Origin: an uncultured Faecalibacterium sp.
Lineage (GTDB): Bacteria > Bacillota > Clostridia > Oscillospirales > Ruminococcaceae
Assembly: GCA_937907025.1 (NCBI GenBank)
Contig: CALESJ010000009.1
Span: forward strand, 1 to 17,955
Direction: 5' to 3'
DNA length: 17,955 nucleotides
Below are positions 6,831 through 14,118 of the stretch, in pieces. The notes beneath the pieces were generated by a model, which saw only the letters and a list, made by a program, of their open reading frames with translations, made no database searches and was not told the DNA's origin. Each line of letters opens with the position of its first letter. Position 1 is the first letter of the stretch. A program made the translations under genes and the position numbers.

Positions 6831-6960
6831 CTCGTAAGTCCTCCTCAGTAATTTGACGAACGAGCAATTTATATTCATTGTCCGGCGAATTTGTTACCAA
6901 GCGTTTGTAAACATTAGGACGCAATAAATGAATACCGTAAAATCGTACCCTAATTGATTT
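6820..6960 (-). CDS. Short ORF or 3' gene remnant coupled to the nuclease-like gene
   Basis: An open frame of 46 codons (containing VRFYGIHLLRPNVYKRL and VRQITEEDLRDAR) ends in a TAA at 6820-6822 that overlaps the start region of the nuclease-like gene (ATGCCCGGTAA). The amino-acid make-up looks like real protein, and the next gene's ribosome site lies within it, as in translationally coupled pairs. No ATG is present; a TTG at codon 13 is the only usual start, which would give about 34 residues. A stop codon and a terminator hairpin lie immediately upstream, so it is either a very small gene or the leftover 3' end of a deleted one. Not recognised. Confidence 0.35.
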   Translation of the reverse strand, partial: KSIRVRFYGIHLLRPNVYKRLVTNSPDNEYKLLVRQITEEDLRDAR

Positions 6961-6970
6961 TTACAAAACG

Positions 6971-7005
6971 AAGAGCGCCATGGGTTACATGCCTATGGCG
7001 CTCTT
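6971..7005 (-). terminator. Perfect 11-bp terminator hairpin after xis
   Basis: AAGAGCGCCAT (6971-6981) and ATGGCGCTCTT (6995-7005) form a perfect 11-bp stem with a 13-nt loop, 5 bases beyond the xis stop, followed on the minus strand by CGTTTTGT. It isolates xis from the cargo genes downstream. Confidence 0.75.
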
Positions 7006-7010
7006 ATCTG

Positions 7011-7223
7011 TCATTCCGTTTCGACCTCTGGTTCTTCCATAGCTAGCCAGTCCTCAAACGACTTTCTTGAAATGCGGATCGCATAACCGATGCGAATTGT
7101 TTTGAACTCTCCAGAGTTCACCAAGCGGTATGCGGTGGATTTTGCAATACCAAGAATTGCGGCAATATCATCCACGGTATAGGTTCTGTTGCTCGGCAGC
7201 TTCTTTTCCTGCGATGTACTCAT
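7011..7223 (-). CDS. xis: Excisionase-like helix-turn-helix protein
   Basis: A 70-residue DNA-binding protein with a winged-helix/MerR-like helix-turn-helix: YTVDDIAAILGIAKSTAYRLVNSGEF, then KTIRIGYAIRISRKSFEDWLA. This is the classic excisionase (Xis/HTH_17) pattern, small proteins that bend DNA at attachment sites and direct integrase to excise the element. The start at 7223 is chosen because GGGAGG lies 7 bases ahead; an ATG 5 codons earlier overlaps that ribosome site. It sits 240 bp from the tRNA attachment site, the expected place, but no integrase gene follows it in this window. The tail EEPEVETE is acidic. Confidence 0.8.
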   Translation of the reverse strand: MSTSQEKKLPSNRTYTVDDIAAILGIAKSTAYRLVNSGEFKTIRIGYAIRISRKSFEDWLAMEEPEVETE

Positions 7224-7463
7224 AATTTTGCCTCCCATTTTTCGTAGGCGTTTTGACTATGCCTATCTGATTTTCCTTGTGGCAAAGGGGCTTTCTGCCA
7301 TCATCCGTGCTAAGAATTTGCTAATTTGACATTCTGAACAGGCCATAACGAGGCGGCATTTTACGGATTTTTGTGCAGATTGACCAGTAACCACACAATG
7401 TCATAACGAATCAAAAATAATGGGAAGTTATGATGGGTATATCGTACCAAAAGTAACGCCAAA
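7224..7463. other. ICE terminal non-coding region
   Basis: The 240 bp between xis and the tRNA fragment have no credible gene. CATAACGA appears twice in direct orientation (7344-7351 and 7402-7409), which could be arm-type sites for integrase or Xis; this is weak. A possible xis promoter is too poor to call. Sequence identity with a tRNA begins abruptly at 7464, so the element end is taken as 7463. Confidence 0.4.
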
Positions 7464-7505
7464 CTCCTAAGCCCGAGGCCCCCGGTTCGAGCCCGGGCGG
7501 GGACA
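7464..7505 (+). other. Attachment site: 3' half of tRNA-Arg(CCT)
   Basis: These 42 bases fit standard tRNA numbering exactly from position 32 to 73: anticodon loop CTCCTAA (anticodon CCT), 3' anticodon strand GCCCG, 5-nt variable loop AGGCC, T-stem CCCGG/CCGGG with loop TTCGAGC, acceptor strand CGGGGAC and discriminator A. The 5' half is absent: the bases before 7464 (CCAAA) cannot pair with GCCCG, and no GTCCCCG occurs at the expected start near 7433. This is what is left on the host-flank side when a tyrosine integrase inserts an element at the anticodon loop; the complete tRNA should lie at the other end of the element. CCA is not encoded. Confidence 0.82.
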
Positions 7506-7513
7506 TTTACAAA

Positions 7514-7549
7514 GCCTTGCGGTGAGCATCTGTCACCGCAGGGCTTTTT
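7514..7549 (+). terminator. Terminator of the interrupted tRNA-Arg gene
   Basis: GCCTTGCGGTGA (7514-7525) pairs with TCACCGCAGGGC (7533-7544) with one wobble and a 7-nt loop, followed by TTTTT. It lies 8 bases after the tRNA 3' end on the same strand, so it is the tRNA gene's own terminator, kept by the chromosome after insertion. Confidence 0.85.
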
Positions 7550-7602
7550 GTTGTTTCCAGACTTTCCCGGTGATGGAACAAAAATGCAAAAAAGAAACAT
7601 AG

Positions 7603-7631
7603 AAAAAAGGTCACCTTTCGGTGACCTTTTT
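7603..7631 (-). terminator. Bidirectional terminator ending the glycan/ABC operon
   Basis: A perfect stem GGTCACC/GGTGACC with tetraloop TTTC is flanked by six A's and five T's, so it can terminate transcription in both directions. It lies about 65 bp beyond the stop of the ABC ATPase gene. A second, T-less hairpin GTAAATCC/GGATTTAC (7651-7672) sits between it and the gene. Confidence 0.88.
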
Positions 7632-7694
7632 GATAAGCCTAGACGGCATTGTAAATCCAGAACCGGATTTACACATATTGTGAAATTGAAAAAA

Positions 7695-8453
7695 TCACTT
7701 TTCTCCTGCGCGCATAGCTTCCTCATATTCCGTGCAAACCACATCAGAAGGACCGTCCGCACGCTTGTTGCCATGGTCCAGCCAGATGGCACGGCTGCAC
7801 AAGCGGCGCACCGCGTTGGAATCGTGGCTGACAAACAGCAGCGTAGTTCCATCGGCCAGCATTCCTTCCAGGCGCTGCATACACTTTTGCTGGAACATAA
7901 AGTCGCCCACAGCCAGCACCTCATCCACCACCAGCAAGTCTGCCTTGACTTCGGTGGCGATAGCAAACCCCAAACGCGCCACCATGCCGGAAGAGAAATT
8001 CTTTACCGGCACATCAATAAAGTCACGCAGTTCGGCAAAGTCAATGATACTTTCAAAATGTTCGGTCATATAGGCACGGTCATACCCCAAAACAGCGCCA
8101 TTCAAAAATATGTTTTCCCGTGCGGTCAAATCCATATCAAATCCTGCGCCAAGTTCAATCATTGGGGCAATGCTGCCATTTACATGGCAACTGCCGGTGC
8201 TGGGATACATAACACCTGCAATAACCTTGAGCATAGTGCTTTTACCGCTGCCGTTGCGGCCGATCAGCGCAACAGACTCACCACGGTTTACCTGGAAGCT
8301 CACATGCTTCAGGGCATAGAACTCATTGAACAACAGTTTTCCCTTCAGCATTTTGACTACATATTCTTTCAGGGTTTCGGTCTTTTCCTGGGCCAGATTG
8401 AAGCGCATCGACACATCATTTACCTGCACGATGGGAGAAGCATTTAAATCCAT
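7695..8453 (-). CDS. Polysaccharide/teichoic-acid ABC exporter, ATP-binding protein
   Basis: A 252-residue ABC ATPase of the TagH/RfbE (Wzt) type that powers export of a lipid-linked glycan across the membrane. Walker A is GRNGSGKST (65-73), the signature is NFSSGMVARLGFA with a shortened S-S-G-M core (152-164), Walker B is LLVVDEVLAVGD (173-184), and the H-loop His is H210 in FVSHDS. The N-terminal segment RFNLAQEKTETLKEYVVKML and the motif ELGAGFDMDLTARENI are typical of this subfamily. It lacks the extra C-terminal carbohydrate-binding domain of long Wzt proteins. The start at 8453 has AAGGAGG 8 bases ahead; the frame stays open upstream but overlaps the permease gene. Last gene of the operon. 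Confidence 0.93.
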   Translation of the reverse strand: MDLNASPIVQVNDVSMRFNLAQEKTETLKEYVVKMLKGKLLFNEFYALKHVSFQVNRGESVALIGRNGSGKSTMLKVIAGVMYPSTGSCHVNGSIAPMIELGAGFDMDLTARENIFLNGAVLGYDRAYMTEHFESIIDFAELRDFIDVPVKNFSSGMVARLGFAIATEVKADLLVVDEVLAVGDFMFQQKCMQRLEGMLADGTTLLFVSHDSNAVRRLCSRAIWLDHGNKRADGPSDVVCTEYEEAMRAGEK

Positions 8454-8467
8454 AGTTTGACGCCTCC

Positions 8468-9265
8468 TTAAACATACAGGATAAAGTTTCGCTGCAGTTT
8501 GCGGAAAATCAGCAAACCGATGGCAAGCATACCAACCCCGGACACAACGCAGGCAATCCAGGTGTTGGGGCCCGGAATGTTTCCGTACATGACCAGATTG
8601 CGGAACATATTGATATAGTGATACATGGGATTGAACTTCATCAACTTCTGGGCAAAACCGGGAAGCTGCTCCAACGGGTAGAAAATCGGTGTTGCATACA
8701 TCCATCCAAGGGTCAACACGCTGAACAGATGCTGCATATCCCGGAAATAAACCGTCAGCGCCGCCAGGGTCAGCGCAATACCACAACAGAACAGCAGCTC
8801 AAAGACCAGTGGCACCCAGAACAGCAAAATGGTCCAGTGCAACGGCGACCGGGTAAACAGCATAACCAGCAAAACTGCAGCCAGGCTGAAACTCATGGTA
8901 ACAAAGCTAGACGCCACGCGGCTGATGGGAAAGATAAATTTGGGAATATAGACTTTCTTGATCAGCGGTGCATTGTAGATAACGGAAGTCAATCCCATAT
9001 TGGCGCTCTCATTGAAGAACGTGAACAGCGTGTTACCGCAAATCAGGTACAGTGGGTAATTGGGAATATTGCTGCGAAACATGAAGCTGAAGATAACGGT
9101 CTGTAATGCCATCATCAGCAACGGGTTCAGAATACTCCACACATATCCAAGAAAGCTGCGGCGATATTTGACCTTCAGGTCACGAGAAACCAGCTCTCGA
9201 ATAAGAGGCTGATACTTGACAAAATGCTGCCAGGAACGTGACAGCTGAGAGGGACGGTTAGACAT
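8468..9265 (-). CDS. Polysaccharide/teichoic-acid ABC exporter, permease (ABC-2 type)
   Basis: A 265-residue integral membrane protein of the TagG/RfbA (Wzm) permease family. The N-terminal cytoplasmic part ends with RELVSRDLKVKYRRSFLGYVWSI, the diagnostic segment leading into the first membrane helix. About six hydrophobic helices follow (near residues 38-58, 72-92, 115-138, 145-168, 180-198 and 235-255). The motif YATPIFYPLEQLP and NPMYHYINMFRNLV near the end are also family hallmarks. It lies 14 bp upstream of its ATPase and 21 bp downstream of the GT29-like gene, so all are co-transcribed. The ribosome site AAAGGAG lies 7 bases ahead of the ATG. The exported substrate is presumably the glycan made by the four upstream transferases. 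Confidence 0.93.
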   Translation of the reverse strand: MSNRPSQLSRSWQHFVKYQPLIRELVSRDLKVKYRRSFLGYVWSILNPLLMMALQTVIFSFMFRSNIPNYPLYLICGNTLFTFFNESANMGLTSVIYNAPLIKKVYIPKFIFPISRVASSFVTMSFSLAAVLLVMLFTRSPLHWTILLFWVPLVFELLFCCGIALTLAALTVYFRDMQHLFSVLTLGWMYATPIFYPLEQLPGFAQKLMKFNPMYHYINMFRNLVMYGNIPGPNTWIACVVSGVGMLAIGLLIFRKLQRNFILYV

Positions 9266-9286
9266 GGAAAAACTCCTTTGCCTGTT

Positions 9287-10396
9287 TTAGCAAGACTTAT
9301 TGATCAATTTTTTCATAAACGGAACTTCCGTGGTCATCTCATGCCAGTTCAGTAGTTCCGTAGCATGGCAGTCTGTTTCGGAAAAGGTATTGTCGGCAAA
9401 AGAAAAGCCATAAAAATCCACCTTGTCAAAAGAGCCCAGGATTTCATACAGATAATAGATCATGTAGGCTCCTGACGTCGGATTCAGCAGATTGGCCGCT
9501 TCGCGGAGATGTTTATGGCTTTCCGAAGGAATCATGGTTGCCGTATACGCTTTATCGGTAACATCCCGGTACATAAGATCAAGAAGATTTCCCTGTACAT
9601 ATGTGTGCAGATAATCATCTGACCAGATCACGAATTCGCACGGCCTGACCGTAATCATATCCGGACAGTTGGTACTGCCGTTTCGCACCCACACAGTAAC
9701 TTTATTGCCATAATCCACAGGCGGCTTTCCCGTATAGTCATTGAAACGAATGACCACATCATGGGCATCAATGCCTTCTCCCTGCCCTTTGCCAACTTCC
9801 CGGTCACTGTTGCCCACTATGGCAATGGAGTGGCTTTTTCTGATATAGTTTTCAAAAACCTGTTCTTCCTGGCGTTTTTGGAAAACTTCGTATGTTTTCC
9901 GGGCGTTCAGGATTGATTCTGGACAATCAGGAAAAATCTGGGTATACAAATTTGCAGCAGGAAGATACCTTTCCACATTTTCCGTGCCAAATCGGTCCGC
10001 ATATTTTTTCAGAACACTTATTGCAAGTGGTTTTTCCTCAACTTCCAGCAGGCAGCAGATATAAATCAGCCAGAGATCATGCAGTTCATTTTCCCAGAAC
10101 ACATCAAATCTTTCAATATACTTGAATTCCTGAAGCATTGCCGGAGTTGCACCCCAACTCCACCACTCAGAATAGAAACGCCAGAAACGTTCCCAGCGCT
10201 CTTTTTCGTTCTGGTCCTGTATCGTTCCGATCTTCCCCGCCAATTCTTCTATCTGGCTCTGGAGCATTCCGATTGTATGTGATTGCGCCTCCGTGTTCTG
10301 CGTTAATTGATTCACGCATGCTACCATTCTTTTATAATCTTCTTTAAACCGTACAATGCGCTGAATGTAGGACTTTGCCTTTTTGATTGGGTTCAT
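9287..10396 (-). CDS. GT29 sialyltransferase-like glycosyltransferase
   Basis: A 369-residue protein whose C-terminal half resembles family GT29 sialyltransferases. A sialylmotif-L-like stretch SIAIVGNSDREVGKGQGEGI, then DAHDVVIRFNDY (190-221), precedes a sialylmotif-S-like NPTSGAYMIYYLYEIL (305-320) and a late H352/E357 pair in NWHEMTTEVPF (VS-like). GT29 enzymes normally use CMP-sialic acid; no sialic acid synthesis genes are visible here, so the donor may be sialic acid, another CMP-sugar or something else. The N-terminal part (about 15-75) is coiled-coil-like, followed by a helical region rich in Trp. The start at 10396 (GGAGG, 6 bases ahead) is preferred over an ATG 12 codons upstream. 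It lies immediately upstream of the ABC permease in the operon. Confidence 0.75.
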   Translation of the reverse strand: MNPIKKAKSYIQRIVRFKEDYKRMVACVNQLTQNTEAQSHTIGMLQSQIEELAGKIGTIQDQNEKERWERFWRFYSEWWSWGATPAMLQEFKYIERFDVFWENELHDLWLIYICCLLEVEEKPLAISVLKKYADRFGTENVERYLPAANLYTQIFPDCPESILNARKTYEVFQKRQEEQVFENYIRKSHSIAIVGNSDREVGKGQGEGIDAHDVVIRFNDYTGKPPVDYGNKVTVWVRNGSTNCPDMITVRPCEFVIWSDDYLHTYVQGNLLDLMYRDVTDKAYTATMIPSESHKHLREAANLLNPTSGAYMIYYLYEILGSFDKVDFYGFSFADNTFSETDCHATELLNWHEMTTEVPFMKKLINKSC

Positions 10397-10522
10397 GTTT
10401 ATCCTCCAAAATAATAATGCCACAAGCGGCACAGCGTTTTCTTTCGATTAGGAATTCCGCCTCCTGCGGTAGCACCCTGCATTGCATCATTCAAACGCAC
10501 TGCATACGTCTGCTTTTTGATT

Positions 10523-11971
10523 TCAAAGTTTGTTCTTTTTGTTCAGGCTCAGCACACGCTTATACCGGTTGAAAGAGATGGCATAAAAATACGCTAAAGC
10601 TGTACGGTTCAACTTGCGGCGGAAACTAAGCCTTGTCAGGAAAACCCCCGCATTGTGCAAAAGGTCCTTTTGTGCCAAAGCTGTATACTCCTTGACAAAT
10701 CGCGGCTGCAGCTTCTGCAGAGCCCACTGGTGCGTATTAACTTTGACAATCTGAAGCTGATCCAGCAGCAACCGTGTGGAATGTTTTTCCAGGAATGCAT
10801 CCAGGTGCCGAAAAATATCAAAATGCACATACAGACGTTCATCATCCGCAGCCACATCCTGGCCCGGCCGGCTCAGGCGATAGTAATACAGGTGTTCCGG
10901 CACACAGACCACTGATTTTGCCACCGCAAAAGCTTCAAACTTGAACGGCAAATCGTCAAAACGCGGCAGATCCGTATGAAACCCGATCTGGTGCTGTTTC
11001 AGCATCCGGTGCTGGAAAATACAACGCCAGATTGCAATCCGACTACCGGAAATCAACGAAGCAATACGCCCTTCTTCGGTAGTACCATCGGTATACGGCC
11101 ACGTCATTGGATCATCAATTTTCTTAGTTTCGCCAGTCGAGTCATAATATTCCTGATATCCGCACCAGGCAATCTGGTAACTGCCGCTCATAGCCCGGGC
11201 CAGCAGCTTGCGGAACATATCCTGTTCCACAAAGTCATCCGGATCCACAAAGCCGATATACCGGCCATTAGCCCGCTCCAGACCATACTGTCGTGCCGAG
11301 GCACAACCTCCGTTTTTCTTTTGCAGCAGATGAATACGCGGGTCACGGGCCGCATATTCCTGTACGATATCGGCGCAGTCATCAGGCGAACCGTCATCCA
11401 CAAACAGATATTCCACATAAGGAGCTTTCCAGGCCGTAACACTGTCAATGCACTGGCGCAGCTGCGCAGACACTTTGTACATGGGGAAGATAATGCTCAG
11501 TTCCACATCGGTATCCCGATTCCATACAAGGTGTTCGTCCGGTCGGCACTCACGCTTGCCAATCAGGCAGATACGGCTGCAGCTGCCTCGAAAAAGTTCC
11601 CAAACTTCAAAAGCCGGCATACCATTAGGCACAATGCCGTACAAAGCACGGGGTTTCCGCGCTGCCAGGCCAACCAGCGTTTCCAAAGGCGGCATCGTCG
11701 GTAATATTAAAACCGTTTCCTGCAAATTTTCCAGGCTGTCGATACCTTCCACGATCCGGATTTCTTCCGGGTAAAGCTCCGGCTGATTTTTCGTTTCCTC
11801 TGCCAGCTGCTGTTCAGCCTGGGCAACATTACCTGCCACCACAATCAGCCTGTCCAACGCATACTGCTCACACAGTTGCTTTACCTCCTTGACCTGGCCA
11901 AAATCGCCCAGCCAAAGCACAGCCGAATGGAAATTATGATCCACTGATAGATAGTTCAGCAATTCTTGCAT
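10523..11971 (-). CDS. GT2 glycosyltransferase with extra N-terminal domain
   Basis: A 482-residue two-part protein. Residues 157 to about 400 form a family 2 GT-A glycosyltransferase: ELSIIFPMYKV (157-167), the nucleotide-binding VDDGSPDD (191-198), NGGCASARQYGLERANG, and DPDD (243-246) as the metal-binding DxD-type motif. Residues 1-156 are an unrecognised alpha/beta-looking domain with repeated hydrophobic strands (SAVLWLGDFG, DRLIVVAGNV, ETVLILPTMP) that suggests a Rossmann-like fold, plus ICLIGKREC near its end. The last ~80 residues are basic and helical and may hold the enzyme at the membrane. A weak ribosome site (AAAGGAA) lies 9 bases ahead of the ATG, and the gene lies 29 bp after the previous GT2. 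A 126-bp gap follows it. Confidence 0.85.
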   Translation of the reverse strand: MQELLNYLSVDHNFHSAVLWLGDFGQVKEVKQLCEQYALDRLIVVAGNVAQAEQQLAEETKNQPELYPEEIRIVEGIDSLENLQETVLILPTMPPLETLVGLAARKPRALYGIVPNGMPAFEVWELFRGSCSRICLIGKRECRPDEHLVWNRDTDVELSIIFPMYKVSAQLRQCIDSVTAWKAPYVEYLFVDDGSPDDCADIVQEYAARDPRIHLLQKKNGGCASARQYGLERANGRYIGFVDPDDFVEQDMFRKLLARAMSGSYQIAWCGYQEYYDSTGETKKIDDPMTWPYTDGTTEEGRIASLISGSRIAIWRCIFQHRMLKQHQIGFHTDLPRFDDLPFKFEAFAVAKSVVCVPEHLYYYRLSRPGQDVAADDERLYVHFDIFRHLDAFLEKHSTRLLLDQLQIVKVNTHQWALQKLQPRFVKEYTALAQKDLLHNAGVFLTRLSFRRKLNRTALAYFYAISFNRYKRVLSLNKKNKL

Positions 11972-12000
11972 TTTACACAGTTCCTTTCCCTTCTGTCACT

Positions 12001-13041
12001 TCAGCAGACGCGCAGCTTTTGGGCGATCTTCTTTGCCACAAGGTAATAGTGCTCCTCTTTCATCAGGCGATAGAACAGTCCGCTCCGTGCCATGGCAAAG
12101 TAAAACAGTTCCTGCCGAGAAGGATTGCATTCCTGACGGTAGGCTGCAAATGCACGGCGGGGAATCCGGCAGACAAAACGGTGAAGCTGCGTTGCATACT
12201 CCGGGCGAATCGCATTGCCGCAGCAGTCCAATCCCCAACTGGTAAACTTGTACACCCCCTGAACCAAACAGGCCAGCTCTGACGGGTTCCAGTTATCTGC
12301 CTGTTCTACCAGCAACCGACTGAAGATTTCCAGGGTCTGCAAGCGATCTCTGCCCTGTGAAGCCGTGATTTGGCTTCCGGAATTGATACGGTAAAAGAAA
12401 CCGGTATCCATACAAGACACACACCGCTTGGCCTCATGGGTGCTATGATAATGCGGCTCAATGTCCTCCCACTTAATTCCTTCCGGGAAGGCAAAACCAA
12501 TTTTCTGCAGGAATGCACTGGAATAAACTTTACGGTTTGTACTTGGTTCCAAGTCGTACAGGCGAATATCCTGCTGTACATTCGTCACTGTTTCCGCGGT
12601 GGGAAACACTTTCTTCATCAGATCTTCATCATGCCAAGGTTCAAAGCCACCTGTGGCCATGTTGTAGATCTGAGGAAGCGTATAGATCACATCCGGCATT
12701 TCTTTCTGTTTGCGGATGGTATCCAGAATCTTTTCGACATAGCGGGAAGGCACCCAGTCATCGCTGTCCAGGAAAGCCGTATATGGTGTTTTGACATGGC
12801 ACATTCCCACGTTGCGGGTCGCACCCAGTCCCCGATTTTCGTGGTAGAGGTAATCAAATACATCTCCATGTTCCTGTGCATACCGTTTTGCTATTTCTCC
12901 GGTACGATCAGTAGAACCGTCATCAATCACAATGACCCGGTAGCCTCCCACAGTCTGATAGAGCAAACTATCAAGGCACTGCTCCAGATATTGTTCCACA
13001 TTGTATGCCGGCACAATAATTGTAATCAGTTGCTTTTCCAT
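12001..13041 (-). CDS. GT2 family glycosyltransferase
   Basis: A 346-residue family 2 glycosyltransferase, presumably adding a sugar to a lipid-linked glycan at the cytoplasmic face of the membrane. The N-terminal GT-A domain shows ITIIVPAYNVEQYLEQCLDS (6-25), VIDDGSTDRT (38-47), ENRGLGATRNVGM and LDSDDW (91-96, the DxD-type site). The C-terminal ~150 residues are specific to this subgroup and not diagnostic of donor or acceptor. The start at 13041 (AAGGAA about 5 bases ahead) gives the usual short lead into the first strand; two in-frame starts 2 and 8 codons further upstream are less well placed. It lies 51 bp behind the first operon gene and 29 bp ahead of the next. Confidence 0.88.
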   Translation of the reverse strand: MEKQLITIIVPAYNVEQYLEQCLDSLLYQTVGGYRVIVIDDGSTDRTGEIAKRYAQEHGDVFDYLYHENRGLGATRNVGMCHVKTPYTAFLDSDDWVPSRYVEKILDTIRKQKEMPDVIYTLPQIYNMATGGFEPWHDEDLMKKVFPTAETVTNVQQDIRLYDLEPSTNRKVYSSAFLQKIGFAFPEGIKWEDIEPHYHSTHEAKRCVSCMDTGFFYRINSGSQITASQGRDRLQTLEIFSRLLVEQADNWNPSELACLVQGVYKFTSWGLDCCGNAIRPEYATQLHRFVCRIPRRAFAAYRQECNPSRQELFYFAMARSGLFYRLMKEEHYYLVAKKIAQKLRVC

Positions 13042-13092
13042 ATTCATTCCTTTTACTTCTTTCACTCCGTAATCAGCCTGTCTATTTTCGGT

Positions 13093-14118
13093 TCACTTTC
13101 CGATATTCATCCGGGCCAACTTTCTTTTTTGCCACCAACTGTTAATACCGTACAGTCCATATCGGCTGGCTCGCAACATGCGCGTATTCTTGTTGGTCAT
13201 TTGTCTGGCAATCTCAGGATGGCGAGATCGCAAAGCTGTATCATACTTTATCAGCCGCTGCTTGGTTTCGGCACCGGGTACAAACCGTAGCAGCAGTTCA
13301 ATCCCGTACTGGGCCACATCCCGGGCCCGATTCCGCAGGCGCTCCTCTTTATCCCCTGCAGGAAGGCTGTCCGCCAGCGTCATAATCTGATCTGCTACCT
13401 TGGCATAATCGTCAAAATGCTTTTGGTAGTTATCAATGCCCACACTTTGACCATCCCGCCCCAGCTGGTAATGATACAAAGTCACCGGACAGAAAGAAAT
13501 CGTCCGTGCTGCGTTCATAGCCATAAATGTATATGCCATATCCGTGTAGCTGCAATGCATCGGCAGCCGGATGTCAGCGGCACGGAGCATGCGCGTACGG
13601 CAGGTCATGCCGTGAATTTCCAAGTCAAGCTCCCGTTGGCCAAGTTCATCAAAGGTATAGGATTTTTTTGTTTCGTATTCCTTGCAGACATCAAACACAT
13701 TTTGTATTTGCTCCGCGCCGACCGTGCAATAATTAGAAAACACAATATCAGTGTTACACTTTTCCAAATACTGCAGCATTGCTTTCAGTGCATCAACATC
13801 AAACCAATCATCACAGTCCAATGTGCGGAAATACTTGCCCCGGGCATTTGCCAGTCCCGTCATCAACGCACTGCCATATCCACCGTTCGGTTGCCGGATT
13901 ACCCGGAAGCTATCCGGCCACTGCGCAGCATAGTGTTCGGCTATGGCAGAAGTATGATCCGTCGATCCATCATCCACCACAATAACATCCAACTGTTCTA
14001 TTCCTTGCACCACACAAGACTCGAGTGCCTTGGACAGCGTTTTTTCTCCGTTATAAGCCGCTATGGAAACCGTTAAAATTTTTTCCGTTTCGGCGACTTG
14101 CGTTTTTTGATTTGCCAT
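13093..14118 (-). CDS. GT2 family glycosyltransferase, first gene of the glycan operon
   Basis: A 341-residue family 2 glycosyltransferase: LTVSIAAYNGEKTLSKALES (15-34), VVDDGSTDHT (47-56), QPNGGYGSALMTGLANARGKY and LDCDDWFD (100-107, DxD-type). The C-terminus is strongly basic (WWQKRKLARM), as in membrane-associated transferases. It is the first gene of the six-gene glycan export operon, with a leader of about 200 bases behind the promoter at 14325-14353. The ribosome site GGGAGAG is a rather long 11 bases ahead of the ATG, so initiation may be modest. The specific sugar cannot be told from sequence. Confidence 0.88.
   Translation of the reverse strand: MANQKTQVAETEKILTVSIAAYNGEKTLSKALESCVVQGIEQLDVIVVDDGSTDHTSAIAEHYAAQWPDSFRVIRQPNGGYGSALMTGLANARGKYFRTLDCDDWFDVDALKAMLQYLEKCNTDIVFSNYCTVGAEQIQNVFDVCKEYETKKSYTFDELGQRELDLEIHGMTCRTRMLRAADIRLPMHCSYTDMAYTFMAMNAARTISFCPVTLYHYQLGRDGQSVGIDNYQKHFDDYAKVADQIMTLADSLPAGDKEERLRNRARDVAQYGIELLLRFVPGAETKQRLIKYDTALRSRHPEIARQMTNKNTRMLRASRYGLYGINSWWQKRKLARMNIGK

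Larger units (their letters stand above)
1..7505. mobile_element. Right end of an integrative conjugative element in tRNA-Arg(CCT)
   Basis: Relaxase, CHC2 primase, VirE ATPase, TnpW, VirD4, Maff2, DUF3847 and an Xis-like protein are collinear on the minus strand. This is the gene set of clostridial conjugative transposons. The element ends at 7464-7505 in the 3' half of a tRNA gene, the usual target of tyrosine integrases. The rest of the element, including the type IV secretion genes and presumably the integrase, would lie left of position 1. The truncated VirD4 and short Maff2 suggest a decaying or internally deleted copy. The left end is not seen, so the total length is unknown. Confidence 0.85.

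Noticed and set aside
6831..6878. Upstream ATG at 6878 for the nuclease-like gene
   Set aside because: No ribosome site, whereas the ATG at 6830 has GAGGAGG 9 bases ahead; the segment overlaps the short ORF in another frame.
7433..7505. Complete tRNA gene
   Set aside because: Only positions 32-73 are present; the 5' acceptor strand, D-arm and 5' anticodon strand are missing.
8454..8786. N-terminal extension of the ABC ATPase frame
   Set aside because: Overlaps the permease gene in another frame; a strong ribosome site sits at the internal ATG at 8453.
12370..13290. 306-codon plus-strand open frame
   Set aside because: Antisense to two GT2 genes and rich in His/Cys/Ile as shadow frames are; no ribosome site or domain seen.
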